DNA of 64,000 bases, from the NCBI RefSeq assembly GCF_004138295.1, contig NZ_SCFM01000004.1, positions 124,001 through 188,000 of the forward strand. Reading direction: 5' to 3'. Position numbers and translations under genes: made by a program. This document shows, in pieces, positions 32,689 to 42,476 of this stretch. The stretch comes from Ectobacillus funiculus. GTDB lineage: Bacteria; Bacillota; Bacilli; Bacillales; Bacillaceae_G. Position 1 is the stretch's first letter. Each line of letters begins with the position of its first letter. The notes under the pieces are model-generated. The model saw only the letters and a program-made list of their open reading frames with translations, made no database searches and was not told where the DNA came from.

Positions 32689-33714
32689 TTGATTTTTTTA
32701 AAAAGGCTATGGATTCGAGCAATACGATTTAATACCTGGACATTAGTATTCGCCACTACTTCCCTTGTTTTGTTCAGCAGCATATTTATGAAGCATGTGG
32801 AGCCAGAAGCTTTTCCAAGCACCTTTGATGGTCTATGGTGGACAATGACCACTCTAGCAACAGTAGGGTATGGAGATATTTACCCCACTACTATTATCGG
32901 CAAAATATTCGCTATGCTTCTGTATGTTGTAGGCATTGGGATAATGACATTACTTATTGGGAAAGTAATTGATTTTCTAATCATGCGAAAAAGGCTAAGG
33001 GAGGAAGGAAAATTGCAAATTAAAGATTCTAAGCATATCATTCTAGTAGGTTGGAGTAAAAAAACGCAAATCACACTACAGGAAATTCTAGAGGCCTCAG
33101 AAGAGATGATTATTGTGATTATTGACGAGACCTTAGAGAAAACACCGATTTTGCATGAGCGTGTGAAATTTGTAAAGGGAGATCCCGCCTCAGAACACTG
33201 TCTTCTTCAGGCAAACGTCCTAGAATGTTCAAAAGTATTTATTTTTTCGCCGGAATCTGCTGCATCTTCTAGAGAAGCTGACGGCTCAACAGTGCTTACA
33301 GCTTTATCCATCGAAGGAATCGGCTCCAAACACAAGACAAATATTTACACAATTTGTGAAATTCAAGATGCTAAGCATGTACAAAGCTTTAGGAATGCCA
33401 ACGTAGAGGAATTCATTACCCCTAACGATACAGCCGGTCATTTAGCCGCCCGAACGATTTTATTTAGCGGCGCGAGCGAGGTAATTCGCCAACTAACAAG
33501 CAATAAAGGTTATGATTTGTACATAATGGATAAAAAACCCGTTTGGGGTACATATGCAGATGCTAAAGCGTACCTATCCTCTCATGGAGCTACGCTGCTT
33601 TCTGATGGTACCGACTTTTCTATCATGAAAAGATTAGATGATGTCATTCCAGAAGAAGCAAAACTATTCATAGTCTGCGATGAGGATACGTATAAAAACA
33701 TACACAGTAAATAA
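32689..33714 (+). CDS. potassium channel with RCK/TrkA-N domain, YugO/MthK-like
   Basis: Two membrane helices flank the pore segment TMTTLATVGYGDIYP with the K+ selectivity filter TVGYGD. The cytoplasmic part begins HIILVGWSKKTQ, an RCK Rossmann domain, and continues to a C-terminal ligand-binding lobe. MthK-like channels form tetramers gated by Ca2+ or nucleotides; YugO of B. subtilis is the closest functional example I know. I prefer the TTG at 32689, behind AAAGGAAGTG; an ATG at 32653 would add 12 residues but has no binding site. Single gene, divergent from the ger operon. Confidence 0.88.
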   Translation: MIFLKRLWIRAIRFNTWTLVFATTSLVLFSSIFMKHVEPEAFPSTFDGLWWTMTTLATVGYGDIYPTTIIGKIFAMLLYVVGIGIMTLLIGKVIDFLIMRKRLREEGKLQIKDSKHIILVGWSKKTQITLQEILEASEEMIIVIIDETLEKTPILHERVKFVKGDPASEHCLLQANVLECSKVFIFSPESAASSREADGSTVLTALSIEGIGSKHKTNIYTICEIQDAKHVQSFRNANVEEFITPNDTAGHLAARTILFSGASEVIRQLTSNKGYDLYIMDKKPVWGTYADAKAYLSSHGATLLSDGTDFSIMKRLDDVIPEEAKLFIVCDEDTYKNIHSK

Positions 33715-33740
33715 GGGTATTTCATATAAAGAATAACATT

Positions 33741-33775
33741 CTTCCAGCTAGAAATTTATACGTTCTTAAAAACGT
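33741..33775 (-). repeat. terminal fragment of the bcr1-like repeat
   Basis: CCAGCTAGAAATTTATACGT followed by TCTTAAA matches one terminus of the repeat (CTAGCTGAAAATTTATACTT in copy 8). No other part is present. Confidence 0.4.
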
Positions 33776-33852
33776 AAAAAAGCAACAGCATCGATATAAA
33801 AGGAATACCGATGCTGTTGCCGCTATCATTCAAATATTACTACAAGCTCTTT

Positions 33853-35088
33853 TTATAGCTTTTTAAAAATCAATGTTGCATTATGACCGCCAAATCCTAA
33901 TGAATTGGATAAAACAACATTCACATTTGCCTGCTTTGCGACATTTGGAACATAATCCAAATCAAGTTCTTCATCAGGTGCTTCATAATTAATTGTTGGA
34001 GGAATAATTCCATCACGAATGGCTAAAAGAGAAAAAATTGCTTCAATCGCTCCAGCTGCTCCTAATAGGTGTCCCGTCATCGATTTTGTCGAGCTAACAG
34101 CCAGCTTATAAGCATGCTCTCCAAAAACCTCTTTAATTGCCGTTGTTTCATATAAATCATTATAATACGTGGACGTACCATGGGCATTAATATAATCCAC
34201 TTGTTCATGGGAAATACCAGCGTCTTGGATTGCTAATTTCATCGCTCGCTGACCGCCTTCGCCATTTGGTGCAGGAGTCGTAATATGGTGAGCGTCCCCA
34301 GTAGCACCATAACCAACAAGCTCTCCATAAATATTGGCACCACGTGCTAATGCGTGCTCTAATTCTTCCATAATAATAATCCCGGAACCTTCTGCAATTA
34401 CAAATCCATCACGGTTTTTATCAAATGGACGACTTGCCGTTTTTGGATCAGGATTCGCGGAAAGAGCTGTCATATTTGAAAATCCAGCAACTGTCATTTC
34501 TGTAATAGCAGCTTCTGTTCCGCCTGCAATCATAATATCAGCATGACCATTTTGAATAACACGAAATGCATCCCCGATAGAATTTGCGCCAGAGGCACAC
34601 GCAGTAACAGAACAGTTGTTGATTCCCTTTGCTCCTAATTCAATAGACACACGACCTGAAGCTATATCCGGTATCAGCATTGGAATAATAAACGGACTTA
34701 CACGCTTTGGCCCTTTATCTAAAAACCGCTTATGTTGTTCCTCAAATGCATCTAAACCGCCAATCCCAGAACCAATCCATACTCCAGCACGCTCTGGATC
34801 TACATTTTCTCCTATTTGAAGTCCCGCATCTTTTACGGCCATCTTACTTGCAGCAATAGCAAGCTGAGTAAAACGAGCCATTCTCTTTGCTTCTTTGCTG
34901 TCCATAAATTCTTCTGGTGTGAAGTTCTTTACTTCCCCTGCCACTTTTACATTAAACTTCTCCGTATCAATCCTAGTCATAGGAGAAATCCCTGACACAC
35001 CTTTTTTAATATTTTCCCATGTCGTGTAAGCATCGTTTCCTAAAGGCGTTACAGCTCCAATACCTGTAATAACTACTCTTTTCTTCAT
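33853..35088 (-). CDS. fabF: beta-ketoacyl-ACP synthase II
   Basis: The 411-residue elongating condensing enzyme has the active-site Cys164 in [12 protein letters not shown], the catalytic HGTSTYYND and [13 protein letters not shown] histidines, and the C-terminal [12 protein letters not shown]. It catalyses malonyl-ACP condensation in type II fatty acid synthesis. The ATG at 35088, behind GAGGGGG, is preferred over one 20 codons upstream. It follows fabH by 26 bases in the usual Bacillus fabHA-fabF order. Confidence 0.95.
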   Translation of the reverse strand: MKKRVVITGIGAVTPLGNDAYTTWENIKKGVSGISPMTRIDTEKFNVKVAGEVKNFTPEEFMDSKEAKRMARFTQLAIAASKMAVKDAGLQIGENVDPERAGVWIGSGIGGLDAFEEQHKRFLDKGPKRVSPFIIPMLIPDIASGRVSIELGAKGINNCSVTACASGANSIGDAFRVIQNGHADIMIAGGTEAAITEMTVAGFSNMTALSANPDPKTASRPFDKNRDGFVIAEGSGIIIMEELEHALARGANIYGELVGYGATGDAHHITTPAPNGEGGQRAMKLAIQDAGISHEQVDYINAHGTSTYYNDLYETTAIKEVFGEHAYKLAVSSTKSMTGHLLGAAGAIEAIFSLLAIRDGIIPPTINYEAPDEELDLDYVPNVAKQANVNVVLSNSLGFGGHNATLIFKKL

Positions 35089-35114
35089 TGTTTTTCCCCC
35101 TCTTTTATATAGAA

Positions 35115-36059
35115 CTACTTTCCCCACCTTAAGCATACGGAGCCCCAAGTTAGCCCAGCTCCAAATCCAACCATCACAATAACATCATCCTCATGAATGA
35201 GACCATTTTGGATTTCAGTAAACAGAGCTAACGGAATGGAAGCTGCAGAAGTATTTCCATGTTTCTTTACAGTTGCAGAAACCCTCTCAGTTTCAAGGCC
35301 AAACCTTTCTCTTGCTGCATCAATAATGCGGATGTTTGCTTGGTGCGGCACAAGAAAATTAACATCTTCCTTCTGAAGACCTGCCTTTTCCACAACATTC
35401 AGGCTGGATTCAGGCATTTGCCGAACGGCAAATTTAAAAACCTCTCTACCGTTCATTTTTACGGTATTAGTTATCTTATCTACTAGCAGGTGTTTACCTC
35501 CAGCACCGTCCGCACCTAGTTCAAAAGATAAAATGCCTCTTCCTTTTGAGACCTCACTAAGTACAACAGCGCCAGCACCGTCACCAAATAACACACATGT
35601 ATTTTTATCTGACCAATCAATAATTTTAGAAAACTTTTCACTGCCGATTACTAAAACATTTTTATATGCACTGGTTTCAATAAATTGTTGGGCGGTAACT
35701 AAAGCATATATAAATCCTGAACAAGCAACGTTAATATCCATCGCAGGTACATGTTTTATACCGAGAGCCGCTTGTACCATACAAGCAACTGATGGAAAAG
35801 CAGCATCAGGTGTTGCTGTAGCAACTAAAATTAAATCGATATCCTCAGCATCTAAAGATGCATGTAAAAGGGCATTTTTCGCAGCCATAATTGCCATATG
35901 GGACGTATCCATATCATCAGTCGCAACTCTGCGTTCTTCAATGCCTGTTCTTGTACGAATCCATTCATCACTTGTGTCCACTATTTTTTCCAAATCAAAA
36001 TTTGTTACAATATTATCTGGAACATAAGCACCCACACCGATAATCCCAACACATTTCAT
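35115..36059 (-). CDS. fabH: beta-ketoacyl-ACP synthase III
   Basis: The 314-residue initiating condensing enzyme joins an acyl-CoA primer to malonyl-ACP. The triad is Cys113 (VACSGF), His239 (VPHQANIRI) and Asn269 (HGNTSAAS). [14 protein letters not shown] is the usual N-terminal signature. It is first in the fabH-fabF operon. A palindrome at 36082-36098 in its leader resembles a FapR operator. It is distinct from the diverged KAS III at 7879-8871. Confidence 0.95.
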   Translation of the reverse strand: MKCVGIIGVGAYVPDNIVTNFDLEKIVDTSDEWIRTRTGIEERRVATDDMDTSHMAIMAAKNALLHASLDAEDIDLILVATATPDAAFPSVACMVQAALGIKHVPAMDINVACSGFIYALVTAQQFIETSAYKNVLVIGSEKFSKIIDWSDKNTCVLFGDGAGAVVLSEVSKGRGILSFELGADGAGGKHLLVDKITNTVKMNGREVFKFAVRQMPESSLNVVEKAGLQKEDVNFLVPHQANIRIIDAARERFGLETERVSATVKKHGNTSAASIPLALFTEIQNGLIHEDDVIVMVGFGAGLTWGSVCLRWGK

Positions 36060-36081
36060 TTCATCACCCTAACTCCTTAAT

Positions 36082-36098
36082 TTATGACCAGTTCATAA
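36082..36098. promoter_or_regulatory. candidate FapR operator upstream of fabH
   Basis: TTATGACCAGTTCATAA is an inverted repeat (TTATGA/TCATAA, 5-base centre) 23 bp upstream of the fabH start. FapR represses fabHA-fabF in B. subtilis at a palindrome of the TTAGTACC type; this site has similar layout, but the bases differ, so the assignment is tentative. Confidence 0.4.
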
Positions 36099-36228
36099 TA
36101 TCTACTATCTATTTGTTATTCTACAGTAAACACTTATGAAAAAAAAGGTTTAAGCAAATAAAAAAGCAGAATGCATGCAGTAGAGTGAGTATTATATGAG
36201 TTGCGGCATACAGCAGTTTTAGCTAAAT

Positions 36229-36369
36229 ATTAAAGAAAACTCGCCGATTGCAAGCCTTGCCTTCGGGCGAAGACAGAGGCGTAGTTGCCCTTATACTGTA
36301 TCCCTAAAATTTCCGACTACGTCGAATCCACTCCGAGCTAGAAATTTATACTTTCCTACCGTGCAAAAA
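36229..36369 (-). repeat. bcr1-like interspersed repeat, copy 6
   Basis: Reverse full-length copy from TTAAAGAAAACTCGCCGATT through GGGCGAAGACAGAGGCGTAG and GACTACGTCGAATCCACTCC to GAAATTTATACTTTCCTACC, ending CGTGCAAAAA. It fills most of the gap between fabH and the DJ-1 gene. Confidence 0.85.
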
Positions 36370-36446
36370 ATAAAAGAGGACTCCTTAGAGGAATCCTCAA
36401 GCTATCCAATCCGATTCTGATGAAAAGAGCAGCTCTCTCTTCTTTC

Positions 36447-36971
36447 TTATCGCTCAGCCAATACATCAGCAAACGCTTTAACATACTCAGGCAGATCCGG
36501 CGGACGGCGACTTGATACAAGATGTCCGTCTACCACCACAGGCTCGTCCAACCATTGTGCGCCTGCATTCTCCATATCATCTCGGATACCCGGTGTGCTT
36601 GTTACTTTTTTCCCTTCCAGAATTTTTGCAGAAATAAGCACCCAACCCGCATGGCAAATTTGACCAATTGGCTTTTTTCGTTCCTCCATATGCTGCACTA
36701 GCGCAAGAACTTCAGGAAAACGGCGCAGCTTATCAGGTGCCCATCCTCCCGGCACAAGCAATGCATCATACTCCTCGGGATTTATATCGCCAAATGCAAA
36801 ATCAGATTCTGCCGGAACCCCGTATTTACCTATGTATGTTTCGTTTGCTTTCTCCCCTGCAAGATGGACAATTGCACCTTCCTCGCGCAAACGAAGAATA
36901 GGATACCACAGCTCTAAATCTTCACATTCATGATGCACAAGACTAATGACTTTCTTCTCTTTTAATCGCAC
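36447..36971 (-). CDS. DJ-1/PfpI family protein (YfkM-like general stress protein)
   Basis: The 174-residue DJ-1/PfpI protein has the nucleophile elbow GQICHAGWVL (Cys-His), the LVPGGWAPDKLRR loop and the EECEDLELWYP-type acidic start. Members act as glyoxalase/deglycase-like or chaperone stress proteins. It starts at GTG with AGGAGG about 12 bases upstream. Single gene. Confidence 0.88.
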   Translation of the reverse strand: MRLKEKKVISLVHHECEDLELWYPILRLREEGAIVHLAGEKANETYIGKYGVPAESDFAFGDINPEEYDALLVPGGWAPDKLRRFPEVLALVQHMEERKKPIGQICHAGWVLISAKILEGKKVTSTPGIRDDMENAGAQWLDEPVVVDGHLVSSRRPPDLPEYVKAFADVLAER

Positions 36972-37083
36972 TAACAGAGCACCTCCTAATGATGTATAAG
37001 CTTATTGTAATCTTTTCTCGTGCTTATGGGTAGTATATATCATTCAATTCAACAACAATCCTGACCGTACAAATACCTATGTG

Positions 37084-37839
37084 CTACAATGCTAGCTCTA
37101 GAACAATCGGACAATGATCACTTCCCATTACATGTGAGTGAATATGCGCTTCCTTTATTACTCCCCTCAATTTTTCTGAGACGATAAAATAGTCAATGCG
37201 CCATCCTATATTTCTCTCCCTCACTTTGTTCATATAGGACCACCATGTATAAGCATCTATTTTGTTTGGATGTAGACATCTAAACGTATCAACGAACCCC
37301 GCTTCTAATAATGCCGTCATCTTCTCGCGCTCTTCTTCCGTAAAACCAGAATTCCCCCTATTGGCTCTTGCATTTTTTAGGTCTATTTCGCAGTGAGCTA
37401 CATTTAAATCTCCACATAAAACTACAGGCTTGCTTTTGTTCAATTCCTGAAGATAATTACGTACCTCATCCTCCCAAGAAAGCCTAAATTCAAGTCTAGC
37501 TAAATCCCTTTGAGCATTTGGTGTATATACATTAACCAAATAAAATTCTGCAAAATCTAGGGTAATGATTCTCCCTTCAGGCTCTTCGTTCTTTATGCCA
37601 ATGCCATATTTTACAGACAGCGGTTTCTTTTTGGTAAATATAGCCGTGCCTGAATACCCTTTTTTCACCGCATAATTCCAATATTGAAAGTAGTTTTCTA
37701 AATCAAGTTCAATTTGTCCTGCCTGTAACTTGGTTTCTTGGACACAAAATATATCCGCATCCACCCCTTTAAAATATTCTAAAAACCCTTTGCGTACACA
37801 TGCTCTAATGCCGTTAACATTCCAAGAAATGAGTTTCAT
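37084..37839 (-). CDS. exoA: exodeoxyribonuclease III / AP endonuclease
   Basis: The 251-residue EEP-fold nuclease has the N-terminal MKLISWNVNGIRACV, the FCVQETKLQ metal glutamate, VVLCGDLNVAH and the C-terminal GSDHCPIVLEL catalytic His. It cuts DNA at abasic sites and removes 3' blocks in base excision repair. It is followed upstream on the same strand by a HAD phosphatase gene 22 bases away, so the two may be co-transcribed. Confidence 0.95.
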   Translation of the reverse strand: MKLISWNVNGIRACVRKGFLEYFKGVDADIFCVQETKLQAGQIELDLENYFQYWNYAVKKGYSGTAIFTKKKPLSVKYGIGIKNEEPEGRIITLDFAEFYLVNVYTPNAQRDLARLEFRLSWEDEVRNYLQELNKSKPVVLCGDLNVAHCEIDLKNARANRGNSGFTEEEREKMTALLEAGFVDTFRCLHPNKIDAYTWWSYMNKVRERNIGWRIDYFIVSEKLRGVIKEAHIHSHVMGSDHCPIVLELAL

Positions 37840-37861
37840 AAATACTGGTGTTCTCCTTGTT

Positions 37862-38482
37862 TCATAATATATTTAAAATCTCTTCTGGCATATGAACCAT
37901 ATAATCTGGTTTTTCCGGTGTAACCAGCTCAGCTGAGTCATATCCCCATCCGACCCAAATTATTTTCACAGGAACTTTCTTACAGGCAATGATATCCCTA
38001 CACTCATCACCGATATAAATAACCTCAGACCCTTTTAGCTTATTTGTTTGCAAGAATTTCTTAATAACTTGATCTTTTCCAAAAATCTTACTTGAACATA
38101 GTACCTCTTTCACGCTATCTACTGCATTTTCCCGCAAAAACTCTTTAATATTCCCCTCAGAGTTAGAAGAAATAATAACAATTTGGTAACCTCTGCTTTC
38201 TAACTCATCTAATAGTAATTTCACTCCATCAAACAAAATAATATCCTTAATAGATTTCTTGTATAAACGATATATCTCAGGTACTACAAGAGGTATTTTG
38301 TACAGTGGGAAGTTTAACTGTTTGGCACGCTCCTTTATCGACAGCTTCCTTAAAGCATCTAAATCCTGATGATGTATTTTTTTAAATTTATACTTATCAG
38401 CAAGCTGATTCCAAGCCGATATGAATACATCTTTTGAATCGGCCAACGTGCCATCGAAATCAAACAAAATATACTTAATCAT
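37862..38482 (-). CDS. HAD-superfamily hydrolase, phosphoglycolate phosphatase-like
   Basis: The 206-residue HAD phosphatase has motif I FDFDGTLADS, motif II VIISSNS, motif III lysine in the KIFGKDQVIKKF region and motif IV YIGDECRDI. A helical cap lies between motifs I and II. It probably dephosphorylates a small metabolite such as phosphoglycolate; the substrate is not readable. AAGGTG precedes the ATG. It is upstream of exoA with 22 bases between them. Confidence 0.85.
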   Translation of the reverse strand: MIKYILFDFDGTLADSKDVFISAWNQLADKYKFKKIHHQDLDALRKLSIKERAKQLNFPLYKIPLVVPEIYRLYKKSIKDIILFDGVKLLLDELESRGYQIVIISSNSEGNIKEFLRENAVDSVKEVLCSSKIFGKDQVIKKFLQTNKLKGSEVIYIGDECRDIIACKKVPVKIIWVGWGYDSAELVTPEKPDYMVHMPEEILNIL

Positions 38483-39025
38483 AATTATTCACCTTCTGTT
38501 CCCTCTAATTTGATACGATTTTCTAACTCATGCTAGTTTATAGTATATATGAGAAAGAGCAGGGCCAATATGTTTTCTTCATAGAAATGTTCTTTCCCCT
38601 CATTCATGCTTTTACCATATAACAAATCTATCTCATTTGGCTTCATTTTTCTTTTTCCATTCATCCCGGATTTTTCGCAAGCACGGGTTGCATTCTTTCA
38701 GTCGCTCCAATAAAGTAAACATGGCGTACAGAAAAGCCAGAGGACACTTATGTACAAAGGCCTACAAGATTCATTCTCTAGTTCTGTCCTCTCTATATCC
38801 TATACATGCAAACCAAGGTCGAGTAAGCAATATCCCCATGAATACGATATGTATTCTTCTATAATTCAGAAAAGGAGAGGTTAGTATGAACAATAAAGGT
38901 TAGCTGATCACGAATGAATATATTGACAAAAATTTTTATTTGTGATATGATTAAAATTTAAAAAGTTGATAAATACTCTCTTTAATGGTAAATTATTCAT
39001 GTACTATAAAAAGGGAGAGGATTAA
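38483..39025. other. intergenic region, nothing supportable
   Basis: Divergent region of 543 bp. A 29-codon minus-strand ORF (38637-38726, ERLKECNPCLRKIRDEW...) looks protein-like but lacks a ribosome binding site. A five-codon ORF at about 38886 follows a good AGGAG and ends at once. No repeat copy was seen. Confidence 0.4.
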
Positions 39026-39739
39026 ATGAAACTACATAAAGGATTAGCAATGTTAGAATTAAAAATTCAAGGCTTCAGATTAAACCCAACACTGATATGG
39101 GATGATGAAATGGCGGTTTTAATTGATACTGGTATGCCTGGACAATTGGAGCAAATCCGCCTAGCTATGAGTGAAGCCGGAGTATCTTTTGATAAATTAA
39201 AAGCGGTAATTCTAACCCATCAGGATTTAGATCACATTGGCTCTCTTCCTGAGATTCTCAACCAATCGAATAACAACATCGAAGTGTATGCACACGCTCA
39301 TGATAAACCATATATTGAAGGAACATTACCTCTCCTTAAAACAGACCCAAATAAAATGAGTAAAGAACAATGGGCAGCATTACCAGAACAAATGAAGTTC
39401 TTATACAAAAATCCCCCGAAAGCAAAGGTAGATCAAACCTTGGAAGATGGCCAAGAACTTTCCTATTGTGGCGGTATCCAAATTATCTTTACACCAGGTC
39501 ACACACCTGGGCATATTAGCCTCTACTTAAAACAAAGTAAAACCCTTGTTGCAGGTGATGCTATGGTAGTAGCTGATGGCATTTTACAAGGACCCGTCCC
39601 GCAAACGACACCGGATATGAAAACTGCAATAAACTCTCTAAAAAAGCTTTTGCACCTCGATATTGAAACAGTGATTTGTTATCACGGTGGTTTATGTAAT
39701 ATTACGGAGAAAAAACAACTAGAAAACTTGGTAAAGTAA
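39026..39739 (+). CDS. metallo-beta-lactamase-fold hydrolase
   Basis: The 237-residue MBL-fold protein has the metal site THQDLDHIGSL (HxDxDH), a VLIDTGMPG strand, the FTPGHTPGHISLY histidine, VAGDAMV aspartate and a final CYHGG histidine. It resembles YflN-type hydrolases of Bacillus, with unknown substrate. AGGGAGAGG precedes the ATG. It is a different branch from the MBL protein at 4890-5741. Confidence 0.87.
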   Translation: MKLHKGLAMLELKIQGFRLNPTLIWDDEMAVLIDTGMPGQLEQIRLAMSEAGVSFDKLKAVILTHQDLDHIGSLPEILNQSNNNIEVYAHAHDKPYIEGTLPLLKTDPNKMSKEQWAALPEQMKFLYKNPPKAKVDQTLEDGQELSYCGGIQIIFTPGHTPGHISLYLKQSKTLVAGDAMVVADGILQGPVPQTTPDMKTAINSLKKLLHLDIETVICYHGGLCNITEKKQLENLVK

Positions 39740-39886
39740 TCAATATACATTGAGATATTACGTAGTACGGAACATAAATACCCATTTTCATTTCCTGATT
39801 ATTTCTGAATAACTATGATAAAAGGGTCGGCAAGGATCACTACCGACTGGATTGTGTAAGAGTAAAATGCTAAGGGGGAGTTACGT

Positions 39887-40381
39887 TTGATAAATGATAT
39901 CCAAGGAGTTCGCAAAGAAGTGTTGCAAAGCGTTTCAGGCCTAACAGATTTACAGTTAAACGAAAAACAAGCCGACAAATGGAGTATTATGCAAGTGTTG
40001 GAACACCTATACCTAACAGAGAAGTTAATTGTAAATAAGCTGAAGGCCGTAATGGCAAGTAGCGAGGAAACAGCGGCAGAGGATAGACCTATTCATCTAG
40101 TAATAAATCGCGATCATAAAATTGTAGCTCCACAATTTTTGACACCTTCTGACGATTTTATAACACTTGCTACGATACAAGAAAAATTGCTTGCGTCACG
40201 TACTTCTCTAGAGGAGTTTCTTGCTGATACTGATCAAGAGAAGATGCGAAAACGCTCATTACTCCACCCAGTTTTTGGTCTTCTCAATATAAAACAGTGG
40301 GTAGAGTTCATTGGTTTGCATGAGAAGCGCCATTTGGCGCAAATCGAAGAGCTAAAACAAGAGTTAGGGTTGCGTGAATAA
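39887..40381 (+). CDS. DinB/YfiT-like four-helix bundle protein
   Basis: The 164-residue protein of the DinB superfamily starts at TTG behind AAGGGGGAG. It has the pattern QADKWSIMQVLEHLYLTEKL (first His of the metal triad), and the C-terminal IGLHEKRHLAQIEEL with two more His. Such proteins bind a divalent metal and often act as thiol-dependent transferases. The substrate is unknown. Probably a single gene. Confidence 0.85.
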   Translation: MINDIQGVRKEVLQSVSGLTDLQLNEKQADKWSIMQVLEHLYLTEKLIVNKLKAVMASSEETAAEDRPIHLVINRDHKIVAPQFLTPSDDFITLATIQEKLLASRTSLEEFLADTDQEKMRKRSLLHPVFGLLNIKQWVEFIGLHEKRHLAQIEELKQELGLRE

Positions 40382-40473
40382 CATCAAGCGCAAACAAGGC
40401 TAATGCTCGCCTCTTTCTGCGAAGGAATTGCCGAGCAAGAACCAACTGCTCTTTTATCGATCGTTAACCAATG

Positions 40474-40514
40474 GAACATGATAGGTTTTGTTTTTAGTTC
40501 AATCTATCATGTTC
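40474..40514. terminator. hairpin terminator after the DinB-like gene
   Basis: GAACATGATAGgTT pairs with AAtCTATCATGTTC and T-rich sequence follows. The arm AACATGATAG is shared with the terminator at 14084-14121. Confidence 0.7.
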
Positions 40515-40760
40515 TCTTCTTACTCATAACGAATCCTAGTCAATCCGATACTAAAGAAAACAACAGCAAAATTAGCAAAATCCCTGTATCTAACATAATC
40601 TCTATACTAGATCCGCCCTTTGCGATTAATTCTGTAAATCCACACATAGCCCGCCAAGAGCCGGTAATGCGCTTGGCAGGCTTTACAATCACATAAAATG
40701 GACATTGGATTTACTAGTATTATATACCAGTACAACCAGTTACCCCAGATTTCTTTTTGT

Positions 40761-40840
40761 TTTTGCACTTTATGAAAGTATACAGATCATTCGACATAGT
40801 GAGAAATTTTAGAAATACATTATAAGTCCAACTACGCCTC
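40761..40840 (+). repeat. bcr1-like interspersed repeat, copy 7 (truncated, fused to a gene)
   Basis: Forward copy from TTTTGCACTTTATGAAAGTA through ATTCGACATAGTGAGAAATT to AACTACGCCTC, where it stops. The last bases give the GAGGCGTAG end of the sensor kinase gene on the minus strand. Confidence 0.7.
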
Positions 40841-42238
40841 GTCAATATTTTTAACAGCTAATGTATTTATAGGTATATATATATTGATTGTTGTTCCTTT
40901 GCCAGCTTCACTCAAAATATCCACCGTTCCACCGTGAGTTTCAATGATTTTCAAGGCGGTCATCATCCCTAATCCAGTTCCTTTATCTTTTGTTGTATAA
41001 AATGGGAGTCCGATTTTAGGCAACAATTCCTCTGGAATCCCGCAACCGTGATCAATAACTTGGATACACACACCCTCCTTACAATCGTTTTGTAAGTTGA
41101 TCTTTATCTTTCCCCCATTAGGCATAGATTCGATGGCATTTTTTATAAGATTAATAAAAACCTGTTTAATCTGGGCCCCAACACAATTTACAAGTGGCAA
41201 CTCGTCCGAAGTTACATCAATATCAACTTTATTTATAAGGGCTTGGGAGTGAAGTAATATAACGACGTTGTCCACCATTTCTTTTATGTCCTCAAAATGA
41301 AACTGATGGACTTGCGGTTTAGCTAATAAAAGCAACTCCCCCGTAATGGTTTCAATTCGATTAATTTCCTCTAACATAATATGAAGATAATCTTGTAAAT
41401 TATCTGCACTCGAAGTTTTCATGAGCTGCAAAAAACCTTTAAGTGATGTAAGAGGATTTCGGATTTCATGCGCAATGGAAGCGGAAAGCTGTCCAACAGC
41501 TGAGAGCTTTTCAGATCGAAGCAACCTTTCTTCCGTTTGTTTCTCCATTGTGATATCTTTCGCAATTCCATACACACCTACAATATCTCCATCTACTATA
41601 ATAGGAATATTTGTAACATTTACATAAACGACATGCCCATCCTTATGCAACGCTCTCGCTTCATAATTTTGAGTGATACCGTTGGCAGCATTTCGATAAT
41701 ATTGCTTTACCTTTGCTAGGTCGTCTTCATGAACTAACGGCACAAACGATAATTGCAATAACTCTTCTTCAGTATAACCAAACAATGATTCTGTTTTTGA
41801 GTTTACACTTAGATAATTTCCATTTAAGTCAAAGGAATAAACTGCATCAGGATTTTGTTCAAACAATGATTTATAATGCTGCTCATGTTGTTTTAAGGTT
41901 TTTTTCTGTTTTGTAATATCTTTAAAGAATATAGAGAGACCACTTGATGAAGGATATGCTCGTACATCGAACCATGTATCTAGCGGCGGAAAATATGCGT
42001 CAAAGGTTACAGGTATTTGTTCAGCAAGGGCTTTATGGTACTGTTTATAAAATGGCAGGTTAACAACTTCCGGAAATTCTTCCCATACATTCTTGCCGAT
42101 TAGGTCATCACGATTGCGAAATAAGAGATAACTAGCCTCATCATTTATATAGGTAAAGCACCAATTTTCATCCAGTGAAAAAAAACCATCGGTGATTCTA
42201 TCTAGGATTTCTATTGCATTTGCTTGCAAAATCTTCAT
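40832..42238 (-). CDS. PAS-domain sensor histidine kinase, sporulation-kinase-like
   Basis: A soluble kinase of 468 residues without membrane helices. Two PAS domains (about 8-110 and 122-232) precede the HisKA H-box QLSASIAHEIRNPLTSLKGF with phospho-acceptor His257, then the N-box INLIKNAIESMPNGG and G-box GTGLGMMTALKI. The H-box wording closely resembles B. subtilis KinA/KinE, so a phosphorelay role at sporulation is plausible. There is no adjacent response regulator. The last three residues and stop (DEA-stop) come from repeat copy 7. Confidence 0.9.
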   Translation of the reverse strand: MKILQANAIEILDRITDGFFSLDENWCFTYINDEASYLLFRNRDDLIGKNVWEEFPEVVNLPFYKQYHKALAEQIPVTFDAYFPPLDTWFDVRAYPSSSGLSIFFKDITKQKKTLKQHEQHYKSLFEQNPDAVYSFDLNGNYLSVNSKTESLFGYTEEELLQLSFVPLVHEDDLAKVKQYYRNAANGITQNYEARALHKDGHVVYVNVTNIPIIVDGDIVGVYGIAKDITMEKQTEERLLRSEKLSAVGQLSASIAHEIRNPLTSLKGFLQLMKTSSADNLQDYLHIMLEEINRIETITGELLLLAKPQVHQFHFEDIKEMVDNVVILLHSQALINKVDIDVTSDELPLVNCVGAQIKQVFINLIKNAIESMPNGGKIKINLQNDCKEGVCIQVIDHGCGIPEELLPKIGLPFYTTKDKGTGLGMMTALKIIETHGGTVDILSEAGKGTTINIYIPINTLAVKNIDEA

Positions 42239-42426
42239 AAGAAAATCATCACCTCAACCATATGATAGATACAGTTTTATATTCCATTTATTCCCTTGCA
42301 ATTCCTGCTTTACAAATATGTATTCATGTGCCTAAATTATTTCCGCCAAGTGTGTAAATAAAGCCTGGATATTAAATTTCATTAAATTCTAATATATTTA
42401 TATCGATATAAATTAACCCTTAAAAC

Positions 42427-42453
42427 TGCCAGGAAATGAAGATTTTCCTAGCA
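42427..42453 (-). terminator. hairpin downstream of the 49-aa gene
   Basis: TGCtAGGAAA and TTTCCTgGCA form a stem; AGTTTTAAG follows on the minus strand. It probably ends the small gene 42477-42626. Confidence 0.55.
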
Positions 42454-42476
42454 GAGCTTCTTTTTTCTCGTTTCTA

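Noticed and set aside
38637-38726. 29-codon minus-strand ORF with CNPC motif
   Set aside because: Protein-like wording, but no ribosome binding site and very short; left as a note in the intergenic entry.
40403-40696. 97-codon plus-strand ORF after the DinB-like gene
   Set aside because: It runs through a terminator hairpin and lacks a good ribosome binding site. A protein-like minus-strand reading also exists in 40540-40696 but has no start signal, so neither is called.
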